From Neisseriaceae bacterium (lineage in GTDB: Bacteria; Pseudomonadota; Gammaproteobacteria; Burkholderiales; Chromobacteriaceae), in assembly GCA_027489245.1 (NCBI GenBank), contig JAIYAC010000021.1, positions 1 through 64,000 on the forward strand: DNA of 64,000 nt. Direction: 5' to 3'. Positions 36,550-45,281 of the stretch are shown piece by piece (positions within the stretch are counted from its first letter, which is position 1; every line of letters begins with the position of its first letter). The notes below the pieces were generated by a model. It saw nothing but the letters and a program-made list of their open reading frames with translations, made no database searches and had not been told where the DNA came from. The position numbers and the translations under genes were made by a program.

Positions 36550-38090
36550 TGCCCGGCGTCCACCACCGGTGCGGCACCGGCTGCCGCCTTGGGCGGGCGG
36601 GCCAGCCACACCAGGCCGGTTAGCAGCAGAAACAGTCCGGCCGCCAGCCAGAAGATTTCGTTGGCACCGATAAACAGCCCCTGGCGGCTGATGTCGCGCG
36701 TGATCAGTGCCGCCGCTTGCTCCTGGCTTAGCCCCAGCTGCTGCATGCCTGCCAGCGTCTGGCGCGTGCTTTCATCGTACAGGCTGATGTGGTCGGTAAG
36801 CTGCACGTGGTGGATGCCTTCACGGTGCTCCCACTGCCAGGTGGTGAGCGAGGCGCCCACCGAGCCGGCCAGCGTCCGTAGAAAGTTGGACAGGCTGGAG
36901 GCACTGGCCAGCTGCTGCGGTTTCATATTCGATAGCGTGATGGTGGTCAGCGGCATGAAGAACCCCGCCAGCGCAATGCCCTGCACAAACTGTGGCCACA
37001 CCACGTCGGCAAAGGTCATGTCCGGGTTGAAGGTGACGGCGCGCCACCAGAAGCACAGGGCAAACACCAGAAAGCTCACCGTCACCACCCAGCGCATGTC
37101 CAGCCGCTGCGCGTTCTTGCCGATAATCGGTGACAGCAGCACCGGCAGAATGCCTACCGGTGCGGTAGCCAGGCCGGCTTCGGTGGCGGTAAAGCCCATC
37201 TGCGTCTGCATCAGCAGCGGCATCAGCACGATGGCGCCGAAGTACAGCATGAAGCCCACGCTGACCGAGATCACCCCTACGGTAAAGTTACGGTCGCGGA
37301 ACAGCGACAGGTCGATCACCGGGTGTTTGTCGGTGAGCTCCCACACTACCAGGTAAGACAGGCTCAGCAGCGCTACCACGCCGTACAGCATGATCTCGCC
37401 AGAGTGGAACCAGTCCAGCTCCTTGCCGCGGTCCAGCATCATTTGCAGGCAGCCCACGCCCAGCACCAGCAGGGTGAGGCCAATCTTGTCGATCGGCAGC
37501 TGCAGGATGGTGGTTTCGCGCTGGCGCAGCTCGCGCCAGCTGAGCCAGGCGGCTAACACCCCCACCGGCACATTGATGAAGAAAATCCAGCTCCAGTGCC
37601 AGTTGTCCGATAGCCAGCCGCCCAGAATGGGGCCGAAAATCGGCGCCACGATGATGGTCATGGTCCACAGCGCCATGGCAATGGCGCGCTTTTCGGGCGG
37701 GTAGCTCTGTAACAGCAGGCTCTGCGATAGCGGAATCATCGGCCCGGCCAGCGCGCCTTGCAGCACGCGGAACAGGATCAGCAGCTCCAGGCTGGGGGCC
37801 AGGCCGCATAGCAGCGACGACAGCACGAAACCGATGGTGGCGATCAGGAACAGCCGCACCTCGCCCAGCTTTTTGGCCAGCCAGCCGGTGATGGGTACCG
37901 CAATGGCGTTGGCCACGCCAAACGAGGTAATCACCCAGGTGCCCTGGCTGGTGGAGGCGCCCAGGTCGCCGGCAATGGTGGGGATGGCCACGTTGGCGAT
38001 GGTGGTGTCCAGCACCTGCATGAAGGTTGCCAGCGACAGCGCCAGGGTCACCAGCGTGCGCGAGCGGCCTTGTAGCGGGGGGTGTGCCAT
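36546..38090 (-). CDS. emrB: DHA2-family multidrug efflux MFS (EmrB-like)
   Basis: 514-residue inner-membrane drug/proton antiporter with 14 predicted helices. The N-terminal signature LDTTIANVAIPTIAGDLGAS and motif GPILGGWLSDNWHWSWIFFINVPVG are typical of EmrB/FarB. It pumps hydrophobic toxins or fatty acids through EmrA and an outer-membrane factor. It is the last gene of the operon OMF-emrA-emrB, nine bases after emrA. Its stop codon lies in the boundary of a MITE-like element. Confidence 0.93.
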   Translation of the reverse strand: MAHPPLQGRSRTLVTLALSLATFMQVLDTTIANVAIPTIAGDLGASTSQGTWVITSFGVANAIAVPITGWLAKKLGEVRLFLIATIGFVLSSLLCGLAPSLELLILFRVLQGALAGPMIPLSQSLLLQSYPPEKRAIAMALWTMTIIVAPIFGPILGGWLSDNWHWSWIFFINVPVGVLAAWLSWRELRQRETTILQLPIDKIGLTLLVLGVGCLQMMLDRGKELDWFHSGEIMLYGVVALLSLSYLVVWELTDKHPVIDLSLFRDRNFTVGVISVSVGFMLYFGAIVLMPLLMQTQMGFTATEAGLATAPVGILPVLLSPIIGKNAQRLDMRWVVTVSFLVFALCFWWRAVTFNPDMTFADVVWPQFVQGIALAGFFMPLTTITLSNMKPQQLASASSLSNFLRTLAGSVGASLTTWQWEHREGIHHVQLTDHISLYDESTRQTLAGMQQLGLSQEQAAALITRDISRQGLFIGANEIFWLAAGLFLLLTGLVWLARPPKAAAGAAPVVDAGH

Positions 38091-38099
38091 GCGGGCTCC

Positions 38100-39296
38100 T
38101 TATTTGCCGATGTTGGCCGCAACAATCTGCGCCACGCGGCGGTCGGCCTCGGCCAGCTTGCCGTCAAACACGCTGGTGGCCAGTACCGGTGCCGCTTTCG
38201 GGGCGGCGCTCAGCAGCGGGCCATCCTGCTGGCTGGTGTCCACGCTCACGTGCATGGACAGGCCCAGGCGCAGGGGGTGGGCTTTCAGCTCGGCCGGGTC
38301 CAGCGTAATGCGCACCGGCACGCGCTGCACCACCTTGATCCAGTTGCCGGTGGCGTTTTGCGCCGGCAGCAGCGAAAACACGCTGCCGGTGCCGGCAGCC
38401 AGGCCGGCGACCTTGCCGTGGTAGGTCACCTCATCGCCGTACTGGTCGGCGTGCACTGCCACCGGCTGGCCAATACGCAGGTCTTGCAGCTGGCCTTCTT
38501 TGAAGTTGGCATCCACCCAGGCGGTATCCAGCGCGGCCAAGGCCATCAGCGGTGTACCGGGGGCAATACGCGCACCGGGCTGGGCGCTACGGCGGGCGAT
38601 TTGCCCGGCCAGCGGGGCGCGGATGTCGGTACGCGACAGCGCCAGCCAGGCTTCGCGTACTGCGGTAGCGGCACGGGCTACGGCGGGCTGCTTTTCGGCG
38701 CTATCGGCCAGCACCAGAGCGCGGCTGGCTTGCTGGTCTTCGCGTGCGGCGTTCAGGGCGGCGCTGGCAGCGGCCAGCTGGGCGCGGGCGGTGTTGGCCG
38801 CATCACGGGCGTGTTGTACTTCTTCTTGCGAAATAGCCTGCTCTTTGGCAGCGGCTTCGCGGCGGGCCAGGTCACCCGCGCTGCGGGTGGCTTCGGCCTG
38901 AGCGCGGGCCAGGTCGGCTTCGCGCTGGGTTACCACAGCGTCGGCTTTGCCACTGACTGAAATCAGCTGGCGCGTCTGGCGCACGGCCTGCGCCAGGTCG
39001 GCTTCGGCGCGGGCCAGTGCCAGCGTGGCATCGCTTTTGTCCAGGCTGACCAGCACGTCACCGGCTTGGACGGTTTGCGTGTCGTCGGCATGAATGGCGC
39101 GGATGCTGCCGGCCACCTGGGCAGAGATAGGGATCAGGTTACCGGCGGCGTAGGCGTCGTCGGTACTTTGGTGGTGGCGCAGCGCAACAAACCAGTAGGC
39201 ACCACCCGCCAGGCCGGCCAGCGCCAGGGCCAGGGTCAGGCGGGTGAGGGCAGTGCGGCGGGCGTTGGGCTGCTGTGGTGCGGTCGTGTTTTCCAT
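38100..39296 (-). CDS. emrA: HlyD-family membrane fusion protein (EmrA-like)
   Basis: 398-residue periplasmic adaptor. One N-terminal helix (about residues 18-40) anchors it in the inner membrane. The barrel-sandwich half motif STDDAYAAGNLIPISAQVAG is followed by a long alpha-helical hairpin rich in Ala, Arg and Glu (about 90-215), the lipoyl counterpart TDIRAPLAGQIARR and the beta-barrel region. It links EmrB to the outer-membrane factor encoded upstream in the same operon. Confidence 0.94.
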   Translation of the reverse strand: MENTTAPQQPNARRTALTRLTLALALAGLAGGAYWFVALRHHQSTDDAYAAGNLIPISAQVAGSIRAIHADDTQTVQAGDVLVSLDKSDATLALARAEADLAQAVRQTRQLISVSGKADAVVTQREADLARAQAEATRSAGDLARREAAAKEQAISQEEVQHARDAANTARAQLAAASAALNAAREDQQASRALVLADSAEKQPAVARAATAVREAWLALSRTDIRAPLAGQIARRSAQPGARIAPGTPLMALAALDTAWVDANFKEGQLQDLRIGQPVAVHADQYGDEVTYHGKVAGLAAGTGSVFSLLPAQNATGNWIKVVQRVPVRITLDPAELKAHPLRLGLSMHVSVDTSQQDGPLLSAAPKAAPVLATSVFDGKLAEADRRVAQIVAANIGK

Positions 39297-39321
39297 GTTT
39301 TATCCTTTCATCGCGCAGTGC

Positions 39322-40725
39322 TTAGCTGGCGGCGCGCTGGCTACCCAGCGCACGCAGCAGTGCGGCCTGCGCTTGCAGGCGTTGGGCACGGGTTTCGAGT
39401 GTGGTGAGGCGAGCCTGGGTGTAGCGGCGGTTTTCGGCCAGCCACTGGCTGCGCGATGCCAGGCCGCTGGTCACGCGGGCTTGCAGGACGCGGGCGGCTT
39501 CCTGGCGTGCGGCCTGGGCGGCCAGCACCTGGGTTTCGGCCTGCGCCAGGCTGTGCAGCTGGCTGTAGCGGTCGGCGGTTTCCTGTACCGCGGCCAGCAG
39601 GGTCTGGTTGTACTGCGCCACGGCTTGCTCGTAGTCGGCGGTGCGCCCGGACAGGCGGGCGTTCAGCTCGCCATTACTGAAGATGGGCAGCGTCAGCGCC
39701 GGGGCAAAGCGCAGCAGGCGCGCGCCGGGGTCCAGCAGATTGGACAGCTCGGATGACGACAGCGCAGCCAGGCCGCCAATGCGCAGGTCTGGGTAAAAGT
39801 CGGCCCGTGCGGCACGGACTGTGGCGCTGGCGGCTTCTACCCGCTCGCGGGCTGCCTGGATGTCGGCGCGCTGGCCCAGCATGTTGGTGCTGTACTGGCG
39901 TGTATCCAGCTGCCATTGCGGTAGCGCGGCATCCGGCAGCTGCGCCAGGCTGGCTTGCGGCTGCGCACTGAGCGCGGCCAGGGCGTGGCTGGCCTGAGCT
40001 TCGCGCTGGCTGGCGCGGGCGAGGCGCTCGCGGCTTTCTGCCAGCTGGGCTTGCAGCTGCGCCAGCTCCTCGGGGGCGGCCAGGCCGTGTTTGCTGCGGG
40101 TCTGGCCACTTTGCAGCAGGGTTTCGGCCTGGGTCTGGTCTTCGCGCAGCAGCTGCAGGGCGTGCTGCGCGGTGCGCCATTCCAGATACTGGCTGCTCAC
40201 TGCCCAGGCTAGCCATTGGCGTGCATCGTCGGCTTCCAGCTCGGCGGCGCGGGCCTGGCCGCGTGCTGCGGCCAACTGGGCGCGGGTTTTGCCCCAGAAA
40301 TCGAAGCGGTAGCTGGCATCCAGCCCCACGGTTTCCAGGTTGGTATAGATGCCGCGGTAGGCGGGCGGGTTGTTGCCGTATTCGGAGCTGCGTTCGCGGG
40401 TAAAGCCGGCGCTGCCGTTGACACGCAAGCCGTCACTGCTGGCAACGCTATCGCTGCTGGCGCGGGCGGCGCGCAGCCGGGCGTCGGCCATGGTCAGGCG
40501 CGGGCTGCGTGATAGTGCCACCGAGACCAGCTTGTCCAGCACCGGGTCGTTCATGGCAGACCACCAGTTGGCCGCAGCCAGCTGGCTGGCAGGCTGGATG
40601 GCCAGGTTTTCCTGGCTGAGCAGGCTGGCTGCCGGCGGGGCCACATCCGGGGTGGCGCAGCTGGCTAGCAGCAGGCTTAACGGCAGTATGGCAATGGCGG
40701 GCATGCGGGCATGTATATTTCGCAT
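39322..40725 (-). CDS. Outer-membrane efflux lipoprotein (NodT/TolC superfamily)
   Basis: 467-residue outer-membrane factor with a lipobox (LLLASCA, Cys about 23). The body shows the internal duplication of the OMF family, with helical segments rich in Ala/Gln/Arg and the marker region LDASYRFDFWGKTRAQLAAARG. It forms the trimeric exit duct for the EmrAB-type pump encoded downstream. It is first in the operon; its ATG is preceded by the region carrying the TGCGTTACTA operator half-site. Confidence 0.92.
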   Translation of the reverse strand: MRNIHARMPAIAILPLSLLLASCATPDVAPPAASLLSQENLAIQPASQLAAANWWSAMNDPVLDKLVSVALSRSPRLTMADARLRAARASSDSVASSDGLRVNGSAGFTRERSSEYGNNPPAYRGIYTNLETVGLDASYRFDFWGKTRAQLAAARGQARAAELEADDARQWLAWAVSSQYLEWRTAQHALQLLREDQTQAETLLQSGQTRSKHGLAAPEELAQLQAQLAESRERLARASQREAQASHALAALSAQPQASLAQLPDAALPQWQLDTRQYSTNMLGQRADIQAARERVEAASATVRAARADFYPDLRIGGLAALSSSELSNLLDPGARLLRFAPALTLPIFSNGELNARLSGRTADYEQAVAQYNQTLLAAVQETADRYSQLHSLAQAETQVLAAQAARQEAARVLQARVTSGLASRSQWLAENRRYTQARLTTLETRAQRLQAQAALLRALGSQRAAS

Positions 40726-40737
40726 GTAATTATCACC

Positions 40738-40747
40738 TGCGTTACTA
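40738..40747. promoter_or_regulatory. EmrR operator half-site at the efflux operon
   Basis: TGCGTTACTA, 12 bp upstream of the outer-membrane factor ATG, is identical to the right half plus flank of the palindrome upstream of emrR (41376-41385). It lies within a looser GTAA-N12-TTAC dyad (40726-40745). Confidence 0.5.
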
Positions 40748-40759
40748 GTTGGGCGTCAA

Positions 40760-40789
40760 AAAACCGGCTGTGTCATACAAGCCGGTTTT
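40760..40789 (-). terminator. Terminator between emrR and the efflux operon
   Basis: 10-bp stem AAAACCGGCT / AGCCGGTTTT with a 10-nt loop and a T-run in the emrR direction. It implies that the operon needs its own promoter in the 35 bp before the outer-membrane factor gene, or relies on read-through. Confidence 0.75.
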
Positions 40790-40847
40790 ATCGTAATTTA
40801 AGCCAATACTATTGCATGGGCTTACAGTCTGTATGAAACAGATTGTA

Positions 40848-41360
40848 TCAGCCGCCTACTTTGCGTAAGAGCTTGCGCAGCATGCCATCCAGCAAGGCGC
40901 GCTCTTCGGGGCTGAAATCCTGCCATAGCTCGCGCATGCGCTGGCGCTGTTCCGGCATGACCATGGCGATAAAGGCCAGGCCTTTTTCCGTGAGGATCAG
41001 CTCGGTTTTGCGGCGGTCTTCTTGCGAAGGCAGGCGCTGCATCATGTCGCGCTGGCACAGGTCGTCCACCACGCGGGTGGCGTTGGTGCGCGAAAAGGCC
41101 AGCGCGTCCGATAGCTCGGACGGGCTGATGCGTTGCTCTGGCCGCGAGTACAGCACCATCAGTGCCATCCACGTGGTTTCGTTCATATCGTGGCATTTCA
41201 GCGTTTCGTTGAAGTAGCCGGTCAGGTAGGGCTGGATATGAAAGAACAGTCGTGTGAGCAGCACTTCTTCGCGCGGGGCGCCGGGCATCTTGCGCGAGAT
41301 GCTATCTACGGCTTGTTCGCACGGGATGAAGCTATTGCAGCAGGTAGGATAGTCGGACAT
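40848..41360 (-). CDS. emrR: MarR-family repressor (EmrR/MprA-like)
   Basis: 170-residue winged-helix MarR regulator. The DNA-binding region is ISPSELSDALAFSRTNATRVVDDLCQRDMM, with the wing LPSQEDRRKTELILTEKG. The sequence is close to EmrR/MprA, which represses emrAB and is released by hydrophobic drugs; cysteines near the N-terminus (TCCNSF) could sense oxidation. It is encoded upstream of the efflux operon on the same strand, with a perfect palindrome just upstream of its own start (autoregulation). The ATG at 41360 is chosen because the longer frame runs into miaA. Confidence 0.92.
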   Translation of the reverse strand: MSDYPTCCNSFIPCEQAVDSISRKMPGAPREEVLLTRLFFHIQPYLTGYFNETLKCHDMNETTWMALMVLYSRPEQRISPSELSDALAFSRTNATRVVDDLCQRDMMQRLPSQEDRRKTELILTEKGLAFIAMVMPEQRQRMRELWQDFSPEERALLDGMLRKLLRKVGG

Positions 41361-41369
41361 GGCAATATG

Positions 41370-41383
41370 GTAACGTGCGTTAC
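41370..41383. promoter_or_regulatory. Palindromic EmrR operator upstream of emrR
   Basis: GTAACGTGCGTTAC: two 6-bp arms in the 28-bp gap between miaA and emrR, 10 bp before the emrR ATG. The right arm plus flank (TGCGTTACTA) recurs at the efflux operon. Confidence 0.65.
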
Positions 41384-41388
41384 TAATT

Positions 41389-42333
41389 TTAACAAGCAGC
41401 CAGCCAGGCTTCCACCTGCTGTGCCACCGGGGTGAGCAAATCGGCAGACTGACAGTCCAGCGGGGTGTTCTGCGGCATGCTGCGCAGCCAGGTGAGCTGG
41501 CGCTTGGCGAGCTGGCGCGTGGCGGCGATGCCACGGTAGCGCAGCTCGGCCATATCGTACAGGCCATCCTGGTATTCCCAAGCCTGGCGGTAGCCTACGC
41601 AGCGCATGGATGGCAGGTCTAGCGATAGCCCGGCGTAGCGCTGGCGCAGCTGGCTTACCTCGTCCAGAAAGCCTTGCGCCAGCATCTGTTCAAAGCGCAG
41701 TGCGATGCGCTCGTGCAGCCAGGCGCGGTCTGCCGGCTGTAGTGCCAGGCGCAGGGTAGCAAAGCTGGCGGCGTCGTCGCGCCCCTGGCGGATAAGCTGC
41801 GACATGGGTTGGCCGCTCAGCAGGTAGACCTCCAGGGCGCGCTGTATGCGCTGTGCGTCGTTGGGTGCCAGCCGCGCAGCCGTTTCCGGGTCCACTGCGG
41901 CCAACCTTTGGTGCATGGCGGGCCAGCCCTGGCTGGCGGCGTCGGCTTCCAGCTGCGCGCGCGTGGCGGCGTCGGCCTGCGGCAGGTCGGACAAGCCTTC
42001 CAGCAGCGCCTTGAAGTACAGCATGGTGCCCCCCACCAGTAGCGGGATGCGGCCACGGCCGCAGATGTCGGCAATCAGGCGGTTGGCATCGGCGTGAAAC
42101 TGCGCCGCCGAGTACGACACCGTCGGGTCGATGATGTCGATCAGGTGATGCGGGCAGCTGGCCATTTCCTGGGCGGTGGGCTTGGCGGTGCCAATGTCCA
42201 TGTCGCGGTAAACCAGCGCGGAATCCACGCTGATGATCTCTACCGGAAAACGCTGCGCCAGCGCCAGCGCCAGGCCGGTTTTGCCGGAAGCGGTGGGGCC
42301 CATCAGCAGGATGGCGCGGTGGGGAGAAGTCAT
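41389..42333 (-). CDS. miaA: tRNA dimethylallyltransferase
   Basis: 314-residue enzyme that transfers a dimethylallyl group to N6 of A37 in tRNAs reading UNN codons. The P-loop is [15 protein letters not shown], followed by the [16 protein letters not shown] and [18 protein letters not shown] segments and the C-terminal [12 protein letters not shown], all characteristic. The ATG at 42333 matches the family N-terminus (about 10 residues before the P-loop). In many proteobacteria miaA neighbours hfq; here hfq lies 20 kb away. Confidence 0.97.
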   Translation of the reverse strand: MTSPHRAILLMGPTASGKTGLALALAQRFPVEIISVDSALVYRDMDIGTAKPTAQEMASCPHHLIDIIDPTVSYSAAQFHADANRLIADICGRGRIPLLVGGTMLYFKALLEGLSDLPQADAATRAQLEADAASQGWPAMHQRLAAVDPETAARLAPNDAQRIQRALEVYLLSGQPMSQLIRQGRDDAASFATLRLALQPADRAWLHERIALRFEQMLAQGFLDEVSQLRQRYAGLSLDLPSMRCVGYRQAWEYQDGLYDMAELRYRGIAATRQLAKRQLTWLRSMPQNTPLDCQSADLLTPVAQQVEAWLAAC

Positions 42334-42387
42334 CGGGCAGCCAGGGGCAAAATGAAAGGCCGCTATTGTCGCACAAGGCGCCAAAAG

Positions 42388-42412
42388 AAAAAGCCGCACA
42401 AGGCGGCTTTTT
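42388..42412 (-). terminator. Terminator between the TauE/SafE gene and miaA
   Basis: 10-bp stem AAAAAGCCGC / GCGGCTTTTT with a 5-nt loop and T-runs in both directions. It ends the permease transcript. Confidence 0.85.
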
Positions 42413-42429
42413 GCGGTGTGTTTCTGGCA

Positions 42430-43200
42430 CTACATCACCAGTTTGGCGCCGATCAATACCATCATGATGGCCAGGGCAGGGCGCAGCCATTGCTCTGCCA
42501 CACGGCGCGTCATGTGGCTGCCCAGCCAGATGCCCGGCAGCGAGCCCACCAGCAGCTGGCCCAGCAAGCCGTAGTCCATATTGCCCATGCTGGCGTGGCC
42601 CAGGCCGGCCACCAGGGTAAGTGGCACCGCGTGGGCGATTTCGGTGCCCACCAGCCGTGCGGTAGGCAGCAGCGGGTACAGCGCAAAAATCGCCAGCGTA
42701 CCCAGGGCGCCGGCACCAATCGAGCTCAGGGTCACGATCACGCCCAGTACCACGCCGGTGGCGATGGTGGCTTTTACCGGTACATAGCCTGCTGGGCGCG
42801 GCGGGCTGATGCGTGCCAGCTGTTTCAGGATGAACGGTTTAAACAGGATGGCCAGCGCTGTCAGCATCAGCGCAAAGCCCAGCGTGACCTTGATGACCTT
42901 GTTGATATGGGCGGTTTCCAGCTGCAAATAGTGCAGCACGGTGACGGTGAGCAGCGCGGCCGGCACGCTGCCCAGCGCCAGCAGGCGGGTAATGTGCCAG
43001 TCGATGTGCTTTTGCTTGTGGTGTACCCACACGCCACCCATCTTGGTGATACAGGCGTAGAGCAAGTCGGTGCCTACGGCAGTGGCCGGATTGATGCCGA
43101 ACCACAGCAGGATGGGCGTCATCAGCGAGCCGCCACCCACGCCGGTGAGGCCCACGATAAAGCCCACTACCAAACCTGCAATCACATAGCCCAAGTCCAT
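42430..43200 (-). CDS. TSUP-family permease (TauE/SafE)
   Basis: 256-residue membrane protein with about 8 helices and the repeated glycine-rich signature of TauE/SafE proteins (GLTGVGGGSLMTPILL near residue 18; the second half has LSSIGAGALGTLA). The family exports sulfite, sulfoacetate or related organosulfur anions. It is monocistronic between terminators. Two small inverted repeats upstream (43252-43269 and 43281-43299) may be operators. The substrate is undetermined. Confidence 0.88.
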   Translation of the reverse strand: MDLGYVIAGLVVGFIVGLTGVGGGSLMTPILLWFGINPATAVGTDLLYACITKMGGVWVHHKQKHIDWHITRLLALGSVPAALLTVTVLHYLQLETAHINKVIKVTLGFALMLTALAILFKPFILKQLARISPPRPAGYVPVKATIATGVVLGVIVTLSSIGAGALGTLAIFALYPLLPTARLVGTEIAHAVPLTLVAGLGHASMGNMDYGLLGQLLVGSLPGIWLGSHMTRRVAEQWLRPALAIMMVLIGAKLVM

Positions 43201-43251
43201 GGGGCGCCCTTCGGAATTGTCTGACGAGGGGCCATGCTAACCGATGGGTTT

Positions 43252-43299
43252 ATTCGTCTTTAGACGAATTTCGTGGTTAGTTATTCAGAAAATGAATAA
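43252..43299. promoter_or_regulatory. Two inverted repeats upstream of the TauE/SafE gene
   Basis: ATTCGTCT-TT-AGACGAAT (43252-43269) and TTATTC-N7-GAATAA (43281-43299), both in an AT-rich stretch before the permease. They could be operators; the first could also be a small hairpin in the leader. Confidence 0.4.
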
Positions 43300-43309
43300 A
43301 GAAACGCCT

Positions 43310-43335
43310 GCCAGCCGGCATGCGCACCGGCTGGC
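43310..43335 (-). terminator. Hairpin after sbcB
   Basis: 9-bp GC stem GCCAGCCGG / CCGGCTGGC with an 8-nt loop, followed in the sbcB direction by AGGCGTTTCTTT, an imperfect T-tract. Confidence 0.6.
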
Positions 43336-43343
43336 GGGGCGGG

Positions 43344-44768
43344 CTACTGCGGCAGCTGGCTAGCCCAGTCTTGCAGCGCTTGCAGCACGCTGTGCTGCGC
43401 CGGGGTGGCGGTGGCGGCCAGGGTGGCCAGCTCTTGCTGGAAGCTGGCATGGCTGCGCCCGCCAGGTTGGCCGCTGTGCAGCTTTTGCTGGCACCACTGC
43501 CGCCAGTGCTGGGCTTCTTCCGCGCTCAGGCTGTGCGGAAAGTTACGGGCGCGGTAGCGCCACAGCAGGCGTGCGAGCTGGCTGTCTTCAAACGTTGGCC
43601 GCTCGGCAGCCAGCTCGGCGGCAGAGAGCTGCTGCAGGCGGTTCAGGATGCGGCGGTCGTTGTAGCTGACAAAGCCGCCGTACAGGTTTTCGTCCACGTC
43701 AGGTGTTTCGCCTGCCTCGCGGCGGAACACGGCTTTCCAGACCGGTGTCAGGTCGGGCAGGGTGGCGGCGTAGGCGGCGTGTTGCAGCGCCAGCGCCTTA
43801 TCTACGCCCAGCTCGGCGGCGCGCGCGTCGCTGAGCACGGCCAGCTTGTTGCAGACAAAGGGCGATTTATTGACGTGGATGCTCTTGAGCGGCAGGCGGC
43901 TGACGCCTTCCGGTAAATCGGCACTGCGGGTAAACAGGCGCAGGCGGATGTCTTCTGGCGAGAGCCCTGCCAGCTGGCGCGGGTCGTGCGCCAGGTCCCA
44001 GACCAGTGCCTCGTTCTTGTTGCTCGGGTGGTCGGCAATCGGCCACACAATGGCTACATTGCCGCGCTCGCTGCCAAACATGCCGGACACGTGTACCAGC
44101 GGCTGCGGTGCGTGCTGGCTGAGCTGGTGGCGTACTGCGTCTTTCTTGCGCAGGTCCAGGCAAAAGTCGAACAGTTTGGGCTGGCGCTGGCGAATCAGCC
44201 GCGCCAGGGCGATGGTGGCGCGCACGTCGGATAGCGCGTCGTGCGCGGCCTCGTGCGCCAGACCGTTGGCCGCAGTGAGGTGCTCCAGCTTGAAGCTGGG
44301 CAGGCCGTTGTCGTGGCGCGGCCACTGTATGCCTTCCGGGCGCAGGGCGTAGGTGGTGCGCACCACATCCAGCAAGTCCCAGCGGCTGCAGCCGTGCTGC
44401 CATTCACGCGCGTATGGGTCTTTCAGGTTGCGCCATAGCAGGTAGCGCGTCACTTCGTCGTCGAAGCGGATGGAGTTGTAACCCACGCCGATGGTGCCTG
44501 GCTGCCCCAGCTCGCGCTCGATCGCGGCGGCAAACTGGTGCTCCGGCACGCCCAGCTCGGCGCAGCGTTGTGGCGTAATACCGGTAATGAGGCAGGCTTC
44601 GGGCGAGGGCAGGAAGTCAGGCGCCGGCTGGCAGTACAGCATCACCGGTTCACCGATTTCGTTGAGCTCGCTGTCGGTGCGAATGCCGGCAAACTGTGCC
44701 GGGCGGTCGCAGCGTGGGACGGCGCCGAAGGTTTCGTAGTCGTGCCAGAAAAAAGTGGTCTGAGTCAT
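43344..44768 (-). CDS. sbcB: Exodeoxyribonuclease I
   Basis: 474-residue 3'-5' single-strand exonuclease, the same length as E. coli ExoI. The DEDD motifs are visible: FFWHDYETFG (Exo I), YNSIRFDDEVTRYL (Exo II) and HDALSDVRATIALARL (Exo III). The remaining SH3-like and helical domains that bind SSB are present (LRLFTRSADLPEGVSRLPLKSIHVNKSP). The ATG at 44768 fits the family; the open frame upstream is not coding. A possible promoter is TTGGCC-17-GACAAT (44823-44795). Confidence 0.96.
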   Translation of the reverse strand: MTQTTFFWHDYETFGAVPRCDRPAQFAGIRTDSELNEIGEPVMLYCQPAPDFLPSPEACLITGITPQRCAELGVPEHQFAAAIERELGQPGTIGVGYNSIRFDDEVTRYLLWRNLKDPYAREWQHGCSRWDLLDVVRTTYALRPEGIQWPRHDNGLPSFKLEHLTAANGLAHEAAHDALSDVRATIALARLIRQRQPKLFDFCLDLRKKDAVRHQLSQHAPQPLVHVSGMFGSERGNVAIVWPIADHPSNKNEALVWDLAHDPRQLAGLSPEDIRLRLFTRSADLPEGVSRLPLKSIHVNKSPFVCNKLAVLSDARAAELGVDKALALQHAAYAATLPDLTPVWKAVFRREAGETPDVDENLYGGFVSYNDRRILNRLQQLSAAELAAERPTFEDSQLARLLWRYRARNFPHSLSAEEAQHWRQWCQQKLHSGQPGGRSHASFQQELATLAATATPAQHSVLQALQDWASQLPQ

Positions 44769-45154
44769 GGCTGAGCGGGCTGGCGTAAAAGATGATTGTC
44801 CCACCGTGGCGGCTAGCGGCCAAGCCGGCTGGGTGCTGCACCGCTGACAGGCTGTGTCGGGCGGGTAGCGCTGCCACGATGCCTGCTTGTTGGCCGCTAT
44901 TGTGTGTAGAAAGCAGCTACGTTGCCGGATTTGGTGTTTTCGTTTTGCAACATATTCGAATGCGACGGCGTGTTCATGTGAACATTCGTCAGGTGTGGGC
45001 AGGCTATGTGCGGTATGGCTGCTATCAGGATGTTTCGTGCTTGAAAAAGTGCAGCAGCTAGCAGAATGCAGGGTGTGGGCGGTGTGGGGTGTAAAGCGTC
45101 GCGCCGGGGTGGCGAAGGCTAAGTGACTGATTTTGCAATGCGATAATGGCAGGC

Positions 45155-45185
45155 AAAAAAAATGCGCGGGGTTTGATGCCCGCGC
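45155..45185 (-). terminator. Intrinsic terminator of the sRNA candidate
   Basis: 7-bp GC stem GCGCGGG / CCCGCGC (45185-45179 with 45170-45164), 8-nt loop, then A and eight T on the minus strand. Confidence 0.85.
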
Positions 45186-45246
45186 CAAGTCTACAAAGGA
45201 GAAATAGAGGAGAAACTATCAAGAAGCAATTGCTGCATCTCAACGA
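45155..45246 (-). ncRNA. Candidate ~92-nt small RNA with two anti-Shine-Dalgarno motifs
   Basis: On the minus strand a strong promoter is followed after about 90 nt by a canonical intrinsic terminator, with no open reading frame between. The RNA would have a small 5' palindrome (AGCAATTGCT), then a pyrimidine-rich single-stranded stretch with TTTCTCCT twice (45215-45208 and 45204-45197, 11-nt offset), then the terminator with a U8 tail. Repeated UCUCCU motifs complement ribosome sites and are typical of Hfq-dependent repressors. Nothing here identifies a known family. The evidence is architecture only. Confidence 0.58.
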
Positions 45247-45252
45247 GGACGG

Positions 45253-45281
45253 ATTATCCAGACCACGCTGGGTGGTGTCAA
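45253..45281 (-). promoter_or_regulatory. Strong sigma-70 promoter of the sRNA candidate
   Basis: TTGACA (45281-45276), 17-bp spacer, GATAAT (45258-45253) on the minus strand. An AT-rich stretch immediately upstream (TTATATTTTTT, TTTTGTAAATTG) could act as an UP element. This is the closest match to consensus that I noticed in the window. Confidence 0.75.

Noticed and set aside
44792-45126. Overlapping short plus-strand frames between sbcB and the sRNA
   Set aside because: Cys/Trp/Arg-rich, no ribosome sites, mutually overlapping; they look random.
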